From an uncultured Bacteroidales bacterium (GTDB lineage Bacteria > Bacteroidota > Bacteroidia > Bacteroidales > Paludibacteraceae): 37,943 nt of DNA. Location: positions 1 to 37,943 of the forward strand of contig CALZOG010000010.1 of NCBI GenBank assembly GCA_945827635.1. The letters are read 5' to 3'. This document shows, one piece after another, positions 6,920 through 15,775 of this stretch. Every line of letters begins with the position of its first letter. Within the stretch, counting starts at the first letter, position 1. The notes below the pieces were generated by a model. That model had not been told where the DNA came from. It searched no databases and saw nothing but the letters and a program-made list of their open reading frames with translations. The translations under genes were made by a program, and so were the position numbers.

Positions 6920-8000
6920 GCCCGAGATGGATGCGGCCATTCAAGCAGTAATAGACAGCGCTGCATTTGTAAAAGGTGCCCAAGTAGAGCAATTTGCACG
7001 AAACCTGGAGAACTATATCGGTTCACGCCATGTTATCCCTGTGGCTAACGGCACAGAAGCGTTGCAGATAGCCCTGATGGCTCTGGGCTTAAGACCCGGG
7101 GATGAAGTGATTACACCGACATTCACCTTCATCGCGACCGCAGAAGTAGTCGCTCTGCTTGGCTTGACGCCTGTGGTTGTAGATGTAGAATGGGGCACGA
7201 TGAACATGTCGGTAGAAGCAGTGAAGCGTGCCATCACGCCCAAGACGAAAGCTATCGTTCCGGTACACTTGTTCGGGCAATGTGCTGAGATGGAGCCGCT
7301 ATTGGCGCTTGCCAAGGAGCATCATCTGTACGTAGTGGAAGATACGGCTCAAGCCATAGGTGCACAATACACCTTCAGCGACGGACATACAGCGCAAGCC
7401 GGTACGATGGGGAATATAGGCTGCACAAGTTTCTTCCCGTCAAAGAATCTGGGTTGCTACGGTGACGGCGGTGCGTTGTTCACCAACGACGACACATTGG
7501 CAGAGGCTATCCGCACCATTGCCAACCACGGAATGAAAGTGCGCTACCACCACGACATGGTAGGCGTCAATTCGCGTTTGGACACTATTCAAGCCGCAGT
7601 GCTGGATACGAAACTGCCCCATCTGGATGAGTACATAGCCGCACGTCAGCGCGCAGCCGCATATTATGACCGGGCTTTCGCCGGATGCAGCAAGATACTT
7701 ACTCCGGAACGCAGCCAGAACAGCACCCACGTATATCACCAATACACTCTGCGTATTACGGGTACAGACCGCAACAAAGTTCGCGAGGCTCTGACCGCAG
7801 CCGGAGTACCGGCAATGATATACTACCCCATCCCTCTGCATCTGCAGAAAGCCTATCAGGATCCCCGCTACAAAGCAGGCGACTTCCCCGTAGCCGAACA
7901 ACTGGCTGCCAGCGTACTATCGCTGCCGATGCATACCGAGTTGGATGACGAGCAACTGGCATACATAACCGAGCACGTGTTACGCGCCGTAGAGGCGTAA
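6870..8000 (+). CDS. DegT/DnrJ/EryC1/StrS-family PLP aminotransferase
   Basis: This 376-residue fold-type I enzyme belongs to the family that transaminates nucleotide-linked keto-sugars for LPS, capsule or glycan synthesis. Visible motifs are GTEALQIAL, PTFTFIATAE, VEDTAQAIGA (Asp158, PLP pyridine contact) and FFPSKNLGCYGDGGA with the Schiff-base Lys192; the C-terminal half has YHQYTLRI and PIPLHLQ. The ATG at 6870 gives the usual RPIQMVDL start and overlaps ybbR by 50 bp. No sugar-nucleotide genes are adjacent, so the substrate cannot be inferred from context. Confidence 0.9.
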   Translation: MRPIQMVDLQQQYRKIKPEMDAAIQAVIDSAAFVKGAQVEQFARNLENYIGSRHVIPVANGTEALQIALMALGLRPGDEVITPTFTFIATAEVVALLGLTPVVVDVEWGTMNMSVEAVKRAITPKTKAIVPVHLFGQCAEMEPLLALAKEHHLYVVEDTAQAIGAQYTFSDGHTAQAGTMGNIGCTSFFPSKNLGCYGDGGALFTNDDTLAEAIRTIANHGMKVRYHHDMVGVNSRLDTIQAAVLDTKLPHLDEYIAARQRAAAYYDRAFAGCSKILTPERSQNSTHVYHQYTLRITGTDRNKVREALTAAGVPAMIYYPIPLHLQKAYQDPRYKAGDFPVAEQLAASVLSLPMHTELDDEQLAYITEHVLRAVEA

Positions 8001-8036
8001 CTGTCCTAACGAATAATATACTAAACGCACTGGATT

Positions 8037-9635
8037 ATGGATCTATCACTTACCCAACGCCAGAGTCTACTGACCAAGCTTAGTCCGCAACAGATACAGG
8101 TTGTACGTCTGCTGGAGATTCCCGGTGTGGAGCTGCAACGCCGTATCAACGAAGAGTTGCAGGAAAACCCCGCGTTGGACGAAGGCAAGGATCCGCAAGC
8201 CATACGCGAGGAGGATGAGCAGAAGCGCAGTGAAGAGTTTGACGGTGACGAGTACGGTAATGCCAGTTATGCCAACGATGAGTCAGATGCAGACGACTAT
8301 CGCGAAGCATCAATGGGCGAATCCTACTCCAGCGAAGCGTCGCCAGCAGACACGACATACAATGATTCCGACTACGCCAACCCGCTGGACAATCCCGACT
8401 TCAACTACGATGATTATGTGACGGATGACGAGACGCCGGACTACAAGACGCGCATCACCAACTACAGCGATCCACAAGACACCATGGACAACACGTTCAC
8501 CGGCACGCCATCGCTGATAGAGCACCTGAAGTCTCAGGTTTATCTGACGAAGATGACCAAGCCCGAACGTCACATAGCCAAATTCGTGGTCGGCAACATT
8601 GACGAAGACGGCTATCTGCGTCGCACAGCCGAGGAGTTGGAGGATGATCTGGCCTTCCGCGAATCGCTGATTGTTCCGCATGAGCAGATGCTGGATATTA
8701 TAGAGCAAATCAAGCAGTTTGATCCTGCCGGTGTCGGTGCTCACGACTTAAAGGAGTGCCTATTGATACAACTTCAGCAGCGCGAACCCACGATAGCCAA
8801 TCAACGTGCAATACAGGTATTGACAGAACATTTTGAGGCCTTCAGCCGCAGGCATTTTGACCGCATCCGCACACGCTTAGGTTTGACCGAAGAAGAGATG
8901 CGTGACGTTATAAGCGAGATAGAACACCTCAATCCTACACCCGGTGCAGAATGGGCCGGAACGAGTTATGACAATCACGGAGCTACCATAATACCTGATT
9001 TTATTGTAGAGAACAGAGATGGCGAACTGGTGATGCAACTGCTGGACGGAGAGATACCCGACCTGCACGTTAACTCGGATTATCAGGAGATGATGAAGAA
9101 CTATGCCGGACGCAAGAACCAGTTGACGGACGCGGAAAAGGAGACCGTGCAGTTTGTAAAATCAAAGATTGACAGTGCAAAATGGTTTATAGACGCCATC
9201 AAGCAGCGCAACGAGACACTGACACGCACCATGATGGCGATTGTAGAGGCGCAAAGCGACTTCTTCTACGAAGGCGATGACTCGGCTCTCAAGCCGATGA
9301 TTCTGCAGGACATAGCGGACAAAACCGGTTACGATGTATCCACCATCTCACGCGTAAGTAACAGCAAATATGTACAGACCGAGTTCGGCATATATCCGCT
9401 AAAACACTTCTTCTCCGAAGGAATGCAGAACATCGAAGGCGATGAAGTATCCACGCGCGAAATCAAACAGGCATTACGCGAGATTATCGACCGCGAAGAC
9501 AAGTCACACCCGCTGAACGATGACGAGCTGGTAGAGGCGATGAAGGTTGCCGGCTACACCATAGCACGACGAACGGTAAGCAAGTATCGCCAACAGATAG
9601 GCAAATCTATCGCGCGACTGAGAAAACAACTTTAG
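8037..9635 (+). CDS. rpoN: RNA polymerase sigma-54 factor
   Basis: Sigma-54 directs RNA polymerase to -24/-12 promoters and needs an AAA+ activator. The 532-residue product has the N-terminal region I (LSLTQRQSLLTKLSPQQIQV, WR-type LLEIP GVELQRRI), a long acidic linker (about residues 50-140, rich in D, E, Y and S), the core-binding domain (SLIEHLKSQ, VGNIDEDGYL, FDPAGVGAHDLKECLL) and the C-terminal RpoN box (ARRTVSKYR) with the adjacent helix-turn-helix. No enhancer-binding activator gene is in the window. The start ATG is 36 bp after the aminotransferase stop. Confidence 0.96.
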   Translation: MDLSLTQRQSLLTKLSPQQIQVVRLLEIPGVELQRRINEELQENPALDEGKDPQAIREEDEQKRSEEFDGDEYGNASYANDESDADDYREASMGESYSSEASPADTTYNDSDYANPLDNPDFNYDDYVTDDETPDYKTRITNYSDPQDTMDNTFTGTPSLIEHLKSQVYLTKMTKPERHIAKFVVGNIDEDGYLRRTAEELEDDLAFRESLIVPHEQMLDIIEQIKQFDPAGVGAHDLKECLLIQLQQREPTIANQRAIQVLTEHFEAFSRRHFDRIRTRLGLTEEEMRDVISEIEHLNPTPGAEWAGTSYDNHGATIIPDFIVENRDGELVMQLLDGEIPDLHVNSDYQEMMKNYAGRKNQLTDAEKETVQFVKSKIDSAKWFIDAIKQRNETLTRTMMAIVEAQSDFFYEGDDSALKPMILQDIADKTGYDVSTISRVSNSKYVQTEFGIYPLKHFFSEGMQNIEGDEVSTREIKQALREIIDREDKSHPLNDDELVEAMKVAGYTIARRTVSKYRQQIGKSIARLRKQL

Positions 9636-9659
9636 TTGCACAAGGAATACGAAGAGAAG

Positions 9660-10289
9660 ATGAACAATACGCTATATTACCTATCACGCGGCTTGTCGGC
9701 AGTGCTGTACCCGATGTTCATTCCGACATACGGAATGCTGATATACTTTCTGTCACTCCGAGAGTTTATATCCTACCCTGCTCCGCTGATATGGATAGGA
9801 GTGCTTGGTACGCTGGTATTCACCTGTCTGTTGCCGCTATCGGTAATTATGGTGATGATTCATCGCGGAAATCTGACCGACATTTACATCCGCAACCCGA
9901 AGCAACGTACTATGCCGTATATATATTCGACTATCTGCTACGGTTTTTGGGCATACTTCTGCAGTCAAGTGATGCATCTGCCGCAATTCATCGTGCTAAC
10001 AGCTATCGGATCAACGGTGGTGCTCCTGCTGATTCTGCTGATTAACCGCACGTGGAAGATCAGCGCCCATCTGGCAGCGTTGGGAGGTTTGTTCGGAGCA
10101 ATGATGAGTTTCAGCCTGAGTACCGGAGTAAGTGCTATCCCTGCACTTGCCGGCTGCTCGATAGCAGCCATACTGCTGATGTTTGCCCGCGTATATGACG
10201 GCTCACACACTCCACTGCAAGTAGTATGCGGCTACCTATTGGGCACAATGGCGACGTTCCTGCCTAACCTGGTTGCAGAAAGTTTATAA
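9660..10289 (+). CDS. PAP2-like membrane phosphatase family protein
   Basis: A 209-residue integral membrane protein with about six hydrophobic segments. It resembles the Bacteroidota branch of PAP2-type lipid phosphatases: a histidine-containing LAALGGLFGA segment replaces the usual PSGH motif, and ARVYDGSHTPLQVVCGYLLG corresponds to the SRxxxxxHxxxD motif with Gln in place of Asp. Activity is therefore uncertain. Expected substrates of the family are polyprenyl or phospholipid phosphates. The ATG at 9660 is preferred over a TTG directly after the rpoN stop. The gene is followed after 11 bp by the Lnb-like gene. Confidence 0.75.
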   Translation: MNNTLYYLSRGLSAVLYPMFIPTYGMLIYFLSLREFISYPAPLIWIGVLGTLVFTCLLPLSVIMVMIHRGNLTDIYIRNPKQRTMPYIYSTICYGFWAYFCSQVMHLPQFIVLTAIGSTVVLLLILLINRTWKISAHLAALGGLFGAMMSFSLSTGVSAIPALAGCSIAAILLMFARVYDGSHTPLQVVCGYLLGTMATFLPNLVAESL

Positions 10290-10300
10290 TTAACTGAAAG

Positions 10301-11338
10301 GTGACGGGCAAGAATACCATATTTAGCATTTTGAGCAGTCTGCTACTGGCAGGTTCGCTGCTCGTGGTGTCTCCCGCACGCGCTGATGAAGTGCGACTGC
10401 TAAGTGAGGAAGCAAAGATCTACCTGCTCACATGCAGCCCGGGAGAGGCTTTATACGAGCGCTACGGGCACACTGCGCTGATGGTGATTGACAACAAGTC
10501 AGGTATCTCGGATGTGTATAACTACGGTATATTTGACTTTGATGCGCCACACTTCTATTGGCGTTTTGTACGCGGAGAGACGTACTATCAGTTAGGCAAA
10601 GAGAGCGCAAACTGGTTCTTGCGCATATACAAGCACAGCGGTCGCGAGGTTTATATTCAGGAACTGAACTTGACGCCTGAAGACAAAGATGCCATATACC
10701 GCGCACTAATCATCAACTACTATCCCGAGAACCGCGTTTACCTGTACAACTTCGTATTCGACAACTGTGCCACACGTCCCTACCATCTGATAATGGATGC
10801 CTTGCAGGCCGACAGTAGCCATGCGCAGCCTATCCAATCATCGTACAAAGGTGCAGAGGGCATGACCTACCGGCAGTTCATCAGGCACTATACACCCAAA
10901 GGCTCGTGGGGCGATCTGGGAATCAATCTGCTGTTCGGCCCCAAGGCAGACAAAGTAATGCATGGCGAACAGCGGTTGTTTCTGCCGGAAGAGTTGATGA
11001 ACTACATTGAAGCCGCCACTTTCATCGGAGACACGCCGCTGGTTGAAACCAGTTATGTGCAGCCTTTCACCATTGAACGCGTGCCCTGGTACAAGACCTG
11101 GTACTTCGGCATGGCGGTATTGTTTGCAGTATTGGCTGCATTGTCACTATTCGACCGCAAACGCGGAGCACGCACCAAATGGGTGGACTACATTTTATAC
11201 GGCATATATGCGTTGCTGCTACTATTGGTAACGTTCCTCACATTCTTTTCTATTCATCCGTTGGTAGGTTACGGACCGTACCTACTGATTATACCTACAA
11301 TTCATCTATGCGCACGAATCATCTATCTTTGGCGATAA
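10301..11338 (+). CDS. Lnb/DUF4105-domain protein, probable lipoprotein N-acyltransferase
   Basis: The periplasmic N-terminal domain matches the Lnb_N (formerly DUF4105) family, implicated in N-acylation of lipoproteins in Bacteroides-type bacteria that lack Lnt. Seen here: a signal peptide ending near SPARA, the TCSPGEALYERYGHTALMV motif with the conserved His, YNYGIFDF, and the FDNCATRPYH motif with the conserved Cys. The C-terminal quarter holds three transmembrane helices (around residues 265-345). The start is the GTG at 10301, preceded by GAAAG. It is flanked by a PAP2-like protein and a phosphatase-fold protein whose start codon lies inside this gene. The family assignment is firm; the acyltransferase role is inferred. 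Confidence 0.82.
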   Translation: MTGKNTIFSILSSLLLAGSLLVVSPARADEVRLLSEEAKIYLLTCSPGEALYERYGHTALMVIDNKSGISDVYNYGIFDFDAPHFYWRFVRGETYYQLGKESANWFLRIYKHSGREVYIQELNLTPEDKDAIYRALIINYYPENRVYLYNFVFDNCATRPYHLIMDALQADSSHAQPIQSSYKGAEGMTYRQFIRHYTPKGSWGDLGINLLFGPKADKVMHGEQRLFLPEELMNYIEAATFIGDTPLVETSYVQPFTIERVPWYKTWYFGMAVLFAVLAALSLFDRKRGARTKWVDYILYGIYALLLLLVTFLTFFSIHPLVGYGPYLLIIPTIHLCARIIYLWR

Positions 11339-12771
11339 TATGTTTGCTGATCAGCATCAGCGTTCAGTCAGCTCCTCGGTTGACTGTATTGATTACGGTG
11401 GACGGCATGCGTCAGGAGACGCTTGACCAACTTCGTCCGTATTGGCAACAAGGCGGATTACGCACTTTGTCGGAAGAAGCCTATCAGACAACTATCCGTT
11501 TTCCGCACATCGTATATGGCGGCAGCGAATGCGTAGCCACTCTTATGACCGGCACTACGCCTGCCGAACACAGCGTTGCGGCCGACACCTATTTCCACCG
11601 TCGCGACAGAAGAGCACATGCGATTCTGGAAGACAGCAACGAGCATGGAATAGGCGTACAATGCTCCCTGTCACCGCTGAACTTACCCGCCTCGACTATA
11701 GGTGACGAGCTACGGGTCAGATACGGCAAGCGCGCACATATCTACGCTTTAGGGCTGGAAGCCAACACCAGTATCCTGATGGCAGGACATGCTGCCGACG
11801 GCTGCTGCTGGCTGGATCAGGAGACTGCCAAATGGGTAAGCACCTCATACTATGGCAACGAACTGCCCAAAGCACTTAATACATGGAACGAAGGTACGCG
11901 GCGCGACGAACTGCTTGCACGCACGTGGAATCCGCGTATAGACATTGATCTGTACAGCGCACCTACCGAACAAGAGCAGAAGAAAGGATTCAACTATACG
12001 ACCGAGCAACTGCTGCACACTCCTGTTGCAAACACCATGGTGATTGAAAGTGCACTCGCTCTGCAAAAACAAGAGCACCTGGGAGAAGACAATATCCCCG
12101 ACCTGCTATGCCTGCACCTGACAACCTGCAGCCCGGCAGCCACCACCGACCAATTACGCTCGGCTGAGCAAGAAGATATGTACCTGTGGCTCAATCAAGA
12201 TTTAGGTTACCTGATTGACCAATTGGCCCGAATCGTGGATACCAAGCACCTGCGCGTAGTTGTGGTAGGACTACCTCGACTCGGGCAGGACATTGCGGCA
12301 TTACAAGTCGCGCGAATGCCGGTACAATACTTCAATGTTGATCGAGCCGCAGCACTTACCGCCACCTATCTGATGGCATTGTACGGCACAGAACGTTGGG
12401 TGGACGGAGGGTACGGTCAGTCGATTTATCTGAACCGCTCACTGATTGAACAGAAACATCTATCACTGCCCCAACTACAACAACAGGTGGCAGCGTTTCT
12501 GATGGATTTTGAGGGTGTAGCAGCAGCTTTTCCGTTTACAGAAGCATTAGGCAGTGTAGCCTTGGCAAATACTGTAAACAAAAAAGGATTCGGAGATGTG
12601 GTATTCACACTGCAGCCGCACTGGTTGCTCAAAGCTAACGACAACCATTTACTCGACCACGTTGTAGAAGCCTCGCCTACCGTACCGGTAATGATATGGT
12701 CGGGCGCATATCAGGCATTCCCGACAGGAATAACCGATGCCACACAGATAAAAGCGCTGCTGCTGGAATAG
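11308..12771 (+). CDS. Alkaline-phosphatase-superfamily protein, probable pseudoenzyme
   Basis: A secreted 487-residue protein (signal peptide ending near SVQSA) with the fold pattern of PafA-like type I phosphodiesterases/phosphatases: LTVLITVDGMRQETLDQL (first metal-ligand Asp present), TLMTGTTPAEHSVAADTYF, YLWLNQDLGYLIDQL and a C-terminal VPVMIWSGAY strand. The other metal ligands are not visible: the D-x-x-G-H loop reads TTCSPAATTD, the T-A-D-H-G loop reads VVGLPRLGQD, and the late histidine loop reads EASPTVP. It is therefore likely to bind rather than hydrolyse, or to use another mechanism. The ATG at 11308 lies 31 bp inside the Lnb-like gene, implying translational coupling. Confidence 0.75.
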   Translation: MRTNHLSLAIICLLISISVQSAPRLTVLITVDGMRQETLDQLRPYWQQGGLRTLSEEAYQTTIRFPHIVYGGSECVATLMTGTTPAEHSVAADTYFHRRDRRAHAILEDSNEHGIGVQCSLSPLNLPASTIGDELRVRYGKRAHIYALGLEANTSILMAGHAADGCCWLDQETAKWVSTSYYGNELPKALNTWNEGTRRDELLARTWNPRIDIDLYSAPTEQEQKKGFNYTTEQLLHTPVANTMVIESALALQKQEHLGEDNIPDLLCLHLTTCSPAATTDQLRSAEQEDMYLWLNQDLGYLIDQLARIVDTKHLRVVVVGLPRLGQDIAALQVARMPVQYFNVDRAAALTATYLMALYGTERWVDGGYGQSIYLNRSLIEQKHLSLPQLQQQVAAFLMDFEGVAAAFPFTEALGSVALANTVNKKGFGDVVFTLQPHWLLKANDNHLLDHVVEASPTVPVMIWSGAYQAFPTGITDATQIKALLLE

Positions 12772-12776
12772 CCCGG

Positions 12777-13472
12777 ATGCACAAAAAGGATATGAATCAT
12801 TGGCTTGAGATAAAACAATTGCTGCCCGCACATGTACAATTGGTAGCGGTAAGCAAGTATCATTCGATTGAGCAGATTGCAGAAGCGTATGTTGCCGGTT
12901 GCAGGGATTTTGGCGAAAGCAGAGTGCAGGAACTTCGCGCCAAGCAAGAAGCACTGCCGAAAGATATCCGCTGGCACTTTATAGGGCACCTGCAAACCAA
13001 CAAAGTACGCGATTTGCTACGGCTCAATCCTTACCTGATTCAGTCGGTTGACTCCGAGCGGCTGCTTGCTGCCATTGATGCGGAAGCCGGCAAACAAGGT
13101 CTGGTACAAAATATCCTGTTGGAGATTCACGTGGCGGCAGAGGCAACGAAGAGCGGCTTCTCTCCCGAGGAATTTCGGGCTCTATTGGCATCACTCAACG
13201 AACACCCCTATCACAACATACACATTTGCGGAATCATGGGTATGGCTACCAACACCGATGAGGAAACAGAGATACGCCGATGCTTTGCCCAGTTATCCCG
13301 CCTTGCCGAAGAGATGAAGAACTGCGGTTGTTCAAACAACGAATGCGCAACAATAGTATCCATGGGCATGTCGGACGATTATCCTATTGCGATAAGCGAA
13401 GGTAGCACCATGGTGCGTATAGGTTCAGCCATTTTCGGAGAAAGAGGATACTATAATACTTCAATCAAATGA
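12777..13472 (+). CDS. PLP homeostasis protein, YggS/PLPBP family
   Basis: YggS-family proteins bind pyridoxal phosphate on an alanine-racemase-like barrel and maintain vitamin B6 and amino-acid balance without a known reaction. The 231-residue product has the PLP lysine in LVAVSKYH (Lys27), then GESRVQE, WHFIGHLQTNK, SVDSERL, GLMGMA-like GIMGMATNT, and SMGMSDDYPIAISEGSTMVRIG split across the C-terminus. The ATG at 12777 starts 5 bp after the previous stop; an ATG at 12792 is an alternative. Its stop overlaps the next start (ATGA). Confidence 0.93.
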   Translation: MHKKDMNHWLEIKQLLPAHVQLVAVSKYHSIEQIAEAYVAGCRDFGESRVQELRAKQEALPKDIRWHFIGHLQTNKVRDLLRLNPYLIQSVDSERLLAAIDAEAGKQGLVQNILLEIHVAAEATKSGFSPEEFRALLASLNEHPYHNIHICGIMGMATNTDEETEIRRCFAQLSRLAEEMKNCGCSNNECATIVSMGMSDDYPIAISEGSTMVRIGSAIFGERGYYNTSIK

Positions 13473-15250
13473 AACGAACAATCATTATATCGGTCATCCT
13501 AATTGCCTGTACAACCTGTTTTGCCGCAGAGCCAACGGCATACGTTGACAATTTTGTGTACACCCTTGATTACGCGCACCATACTGCCGAAGTTGCCGCC
13601 AACCCGAAAGCAAGCGGTGACATTATTATCCCCGAGCAGATCAAGGACGGCGAAGGCAAAACATATACCGTTACCTCACTGAGCGCAGAAGCATTCAAGG
13701 GGTGCAAAGGAGTGACATCGATTGTTCTGCCACCTACAATCAAACAACTATACCGCTCATCGCTGGAAGGAACAGGAGTATTTGCCAATCGCGAACTATG
13801 GAACGAAGGAGCATTATATATCGACGGATGCCTGATAGCCGTTGACAAGACAATCAGCAAGCCCAAGTTTGTTGTAGCCGATGATACACGCGTGATAGCA
13901 GGCGGAGCATTTCAGGGCAATAAGACAGTTACAGCAGTTGTACTGCCTCAATCCGTGAGCAGAATTGATGTATTCACTTTCCGCGACTGCAAGAATCTGC
14001 AAAAGGTCACCTTTGGCAGACACATAACCTCCATTGGTCGCGATGCCTTCACCGGCTCGGGCATATACCTGAACGAGAAGAAATGGAAGAAAGGTATATT
14101 GTATGTCGATTCATGCCTTATAGCGGTCAACAAAGACTTGCCCGCCAAGGTGCAATACAAGACTCCGTACCGCCTGATAGCAGAAGGAGCATTCGCGCAA
14201 AATACGGTTATTCAATCGGTGGAACTATCTCCCATGCTGGAGACCTTGCCTGCCGCATGCTTTTACGAGTGCGCCAACCTACAGAATGTAAAACTACCAG
14301 CCTCGCTGCGAGAGATCGGAGCATTCGCGTTCTACCGTTGCCCGCTACTGAAGGATATCAACATACCTGCCGGACTGTCGAAAGTCGGTGACGGAGTATT
14401 CTACGAATGCAGCGCATTATCCACTCTGACATTGCCGGAAGGAGTTGAAGAAATAGGCAAAGCCTGCTTCTTCGGATGCAAGTCGTTCACGGCTTTTCAT
14501 TTGCCCCAAGCACTCAAGCAGATAGGTGACGGTGCGTTTGCCGGATGCATTCGATTGGAGTCAATCAAATTACCAGATAATCTGGAGAGCATAGGTAAGC
14601 AATGCTTCGCCGGATGTACAGGCTTGGAGCAAATAATTATTCCGGAAAAGATTATTGTTGTTCCTGAAGAAGCGTTTGCAGGCTGCAACCACATATACAA
14701 AGCAGTGCTTCCCGAGAATCTCTACGCTATCCATAACAGTGCTTTTCGCGGTTGCGGACGATTGGAGCGGATAGATATACCTGATCGCACATTTACCATC
14801 GGCAAAGATGCATTCTCCGGCTGCTCATCGCTGGAGCAAGTTAATATAGGCGAAGATTTGCATACGATAGAGGATGGTGCGTTTGCCAACTGCACGCGCA
14901 TTGAGCAGTTGGATATACCCGGCGAAGTGACATCAATCGGCATAGGTGCTTTTGAGGGCTGCTATGGTTTGCGCAATCTCACTCTGCCCAAGAGCCTGCG
15001 ATATATCGACCGCGAAGCTTTCCAATCTTGCCGCGGGTTACGTGAAATTAAGTTACCTAAGGGATTGGAGCGAATCGGCGCACGGGCTTTTGCACAATGC
15101 AAGCAACTGCGTAAAGTGGACTTGCCTGCCAAACTGAAAGAAGTAGGCGACGAAGCATTCCGCGATTGCGAAATGCTGCCCTCACTCCAACTTGCTCTGC
15201 CTGACGATTGCATCGTTGGCAAGAACGCCTTTAAAGGATGTAAAGAATAA
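13469..15250 (+). CDS. Secreted BspA-type leucine-rich-repeat protein
   Basis: A 593-residue protein with a cleavable signal peptide (ending near CFAAEP) and about twenty LRR_5-type repeats of roughly 23 residues, pattern IPxxLxxIGxxAFxGCxxLxxVxLP (for example LKQIGDGAFAGCIRLESIKL). BspA-like proteins mediate adhesion to host proteins, other bacteria or particles. The first two repeats carry a longer insert with GALYIDGCLIAV and GILYVDSCLIAV. No type IX C-terminal sorting domain is visible: the protein ends within a repeat (AFKGCKE). The ATG overlaps the yggS stop. It converges on the CYTH gene, 11 bp away. Confidence 0.9.
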   Translation: MKRTIIISVILIACTTCFAAEPTAYVDNFVYTLDYAHHTAEVAANPKASGDIIIPEQIKDGEGKTYTVTSLSAEAFKGCKGVTSIVLPPTIKQLYRSSLEGTGVFANRELWNEGALYIDGCLIAVDKTISKPKFVVADDTRVIAGGAFQGNKTVTAVVLPQSVSRIDVFTFRDCKNLQKVTFGRHITSIGRDAFTGSGIYLNEKKWKKGILYVDSCLIAVNKDLPAKVQYKTPYRLIAEGAFAQNTVIQSVELSPMLETLPAACFYECANLQNVKLPASLREIGAFAFYRCPLLKDINIPAGLSKVGDGVFYECSALSTLTLPEGVEEIGKACFFGCKSFTAFHLPQALKQIGDGAFAGCIRLESIKLPDNLESIGKQCFAGCTGLEQIIIPEKIIVVPEEAFAGCNHIYKAVLPENLYAIHNSAFRGCGRLERIDIPDRTFTIGKDAFSGCSSLEQVNIGEDLHTIEDGAFANCTRIEQLDIPGEVTSIGIGAFEGCYGLRNLTLPKSLRYIDREAFQSCRGLREIKLPKGLERIGARAFAQCKQLRKVDLPAKLKEVGDEAFRDCEMLPSLQLALPDDCIVGKNAFKGCKE

Positions 15251-15261
15251 GATTTGCCGGA

Positions 15262-15729
15262 TTAAATCATATTGGCATTGTAGTAACGCGCATCATGCGT
15301 CACCTCTTTGCCAACGAATGAAGGGCATTCAAAAGAAGTATCTTCAGCAGGCAATTCAATCTCAGCCATCACAAGACCGGTATTGGGTATGCGGAACTCG
15401 TCAATCTCCCACTTTAGCGGTTCGGGGTTGGCAGCCACCAGATATCTGACCTTGCTGATAACACGATTGCCACAGAGAGGCAAGAGAGCCTGAAAGTCTG
15501 CAACAGAAATAGGTTTTTCCCACTCAAAGCGTGTGATAGATTCCATTCGGGATTTGATAGTGATATACGCCTGCTGTGTACCATCGGCATCGGTACGAAG
15601 CCGGATGCGAATTGTACGACCTGGCTCCTTGCAGATATAGCCCTGGATTATATCATAATGGGTATATGCAGATTTGCGGTACGAGTTATCATTCACAAGG
15701 AACTTACGTTCAATCTCTCTATTTTCCAT
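15262..15729 (-). CDS. CYTH-domain protein (triphosphate-binding)
   Basis: A 155-residue single-domain CYTH protein. The signature EIERKFLV lies at residues 4-11, followed by RTIRIRLR, AYITIKSR, KVRYLV, WEIDEF and the terminal AEIEL strand, forming the acidic/basic triphosphate tunnel. Related proteins are inorganic triphosphatases or, less often, adenylate cyclases; small bacterial stand-alone forms are most often triphosphatases. An intrinsic terminator separates it from the upstream lptC gene, so expression depends on read-through or a promoter within lptC. Confidence 0.9.
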   Translation of the reverse strand: MENREIERKFLVNDNSYRKSAYTHYDIIQGYICKEPGRTIRIRLRTDADGTQQAYITIKSRMESITRFEWEKPISVADFQALLPLCGNRVISKVRYLVAANPEPLKWEIDEFRIPNTGLVMAEIELPAEDTSFECPSFVGKEVTHDARYYNANMI

Positions 15730-15738
15730 AGTCTATTC

Positions 15739-15775
15739 AAAAAAAAGATGACAAGCGCCTATGCGTCAGTCATCT
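15739..15775 (-). terminator. Intrinsic terminator after lptC
   Basis: On the - strand, AGATGAC and GTCATCT form a 7-bp stem with an inner CGC/GCG stem, followed by a run of eight T. The stem begins inside the last codons of lptC and spans its TGA stop. It separates lptC from the CYTH gene 10 bp further on. Confidence 0.75.

Noticed and set aside
13469..15250. LRR protein as a type IX secretion cargo
   Set aside because: The C-terminus ends in a repeat and lacks a sorting domain; only PorU itself shows one here.
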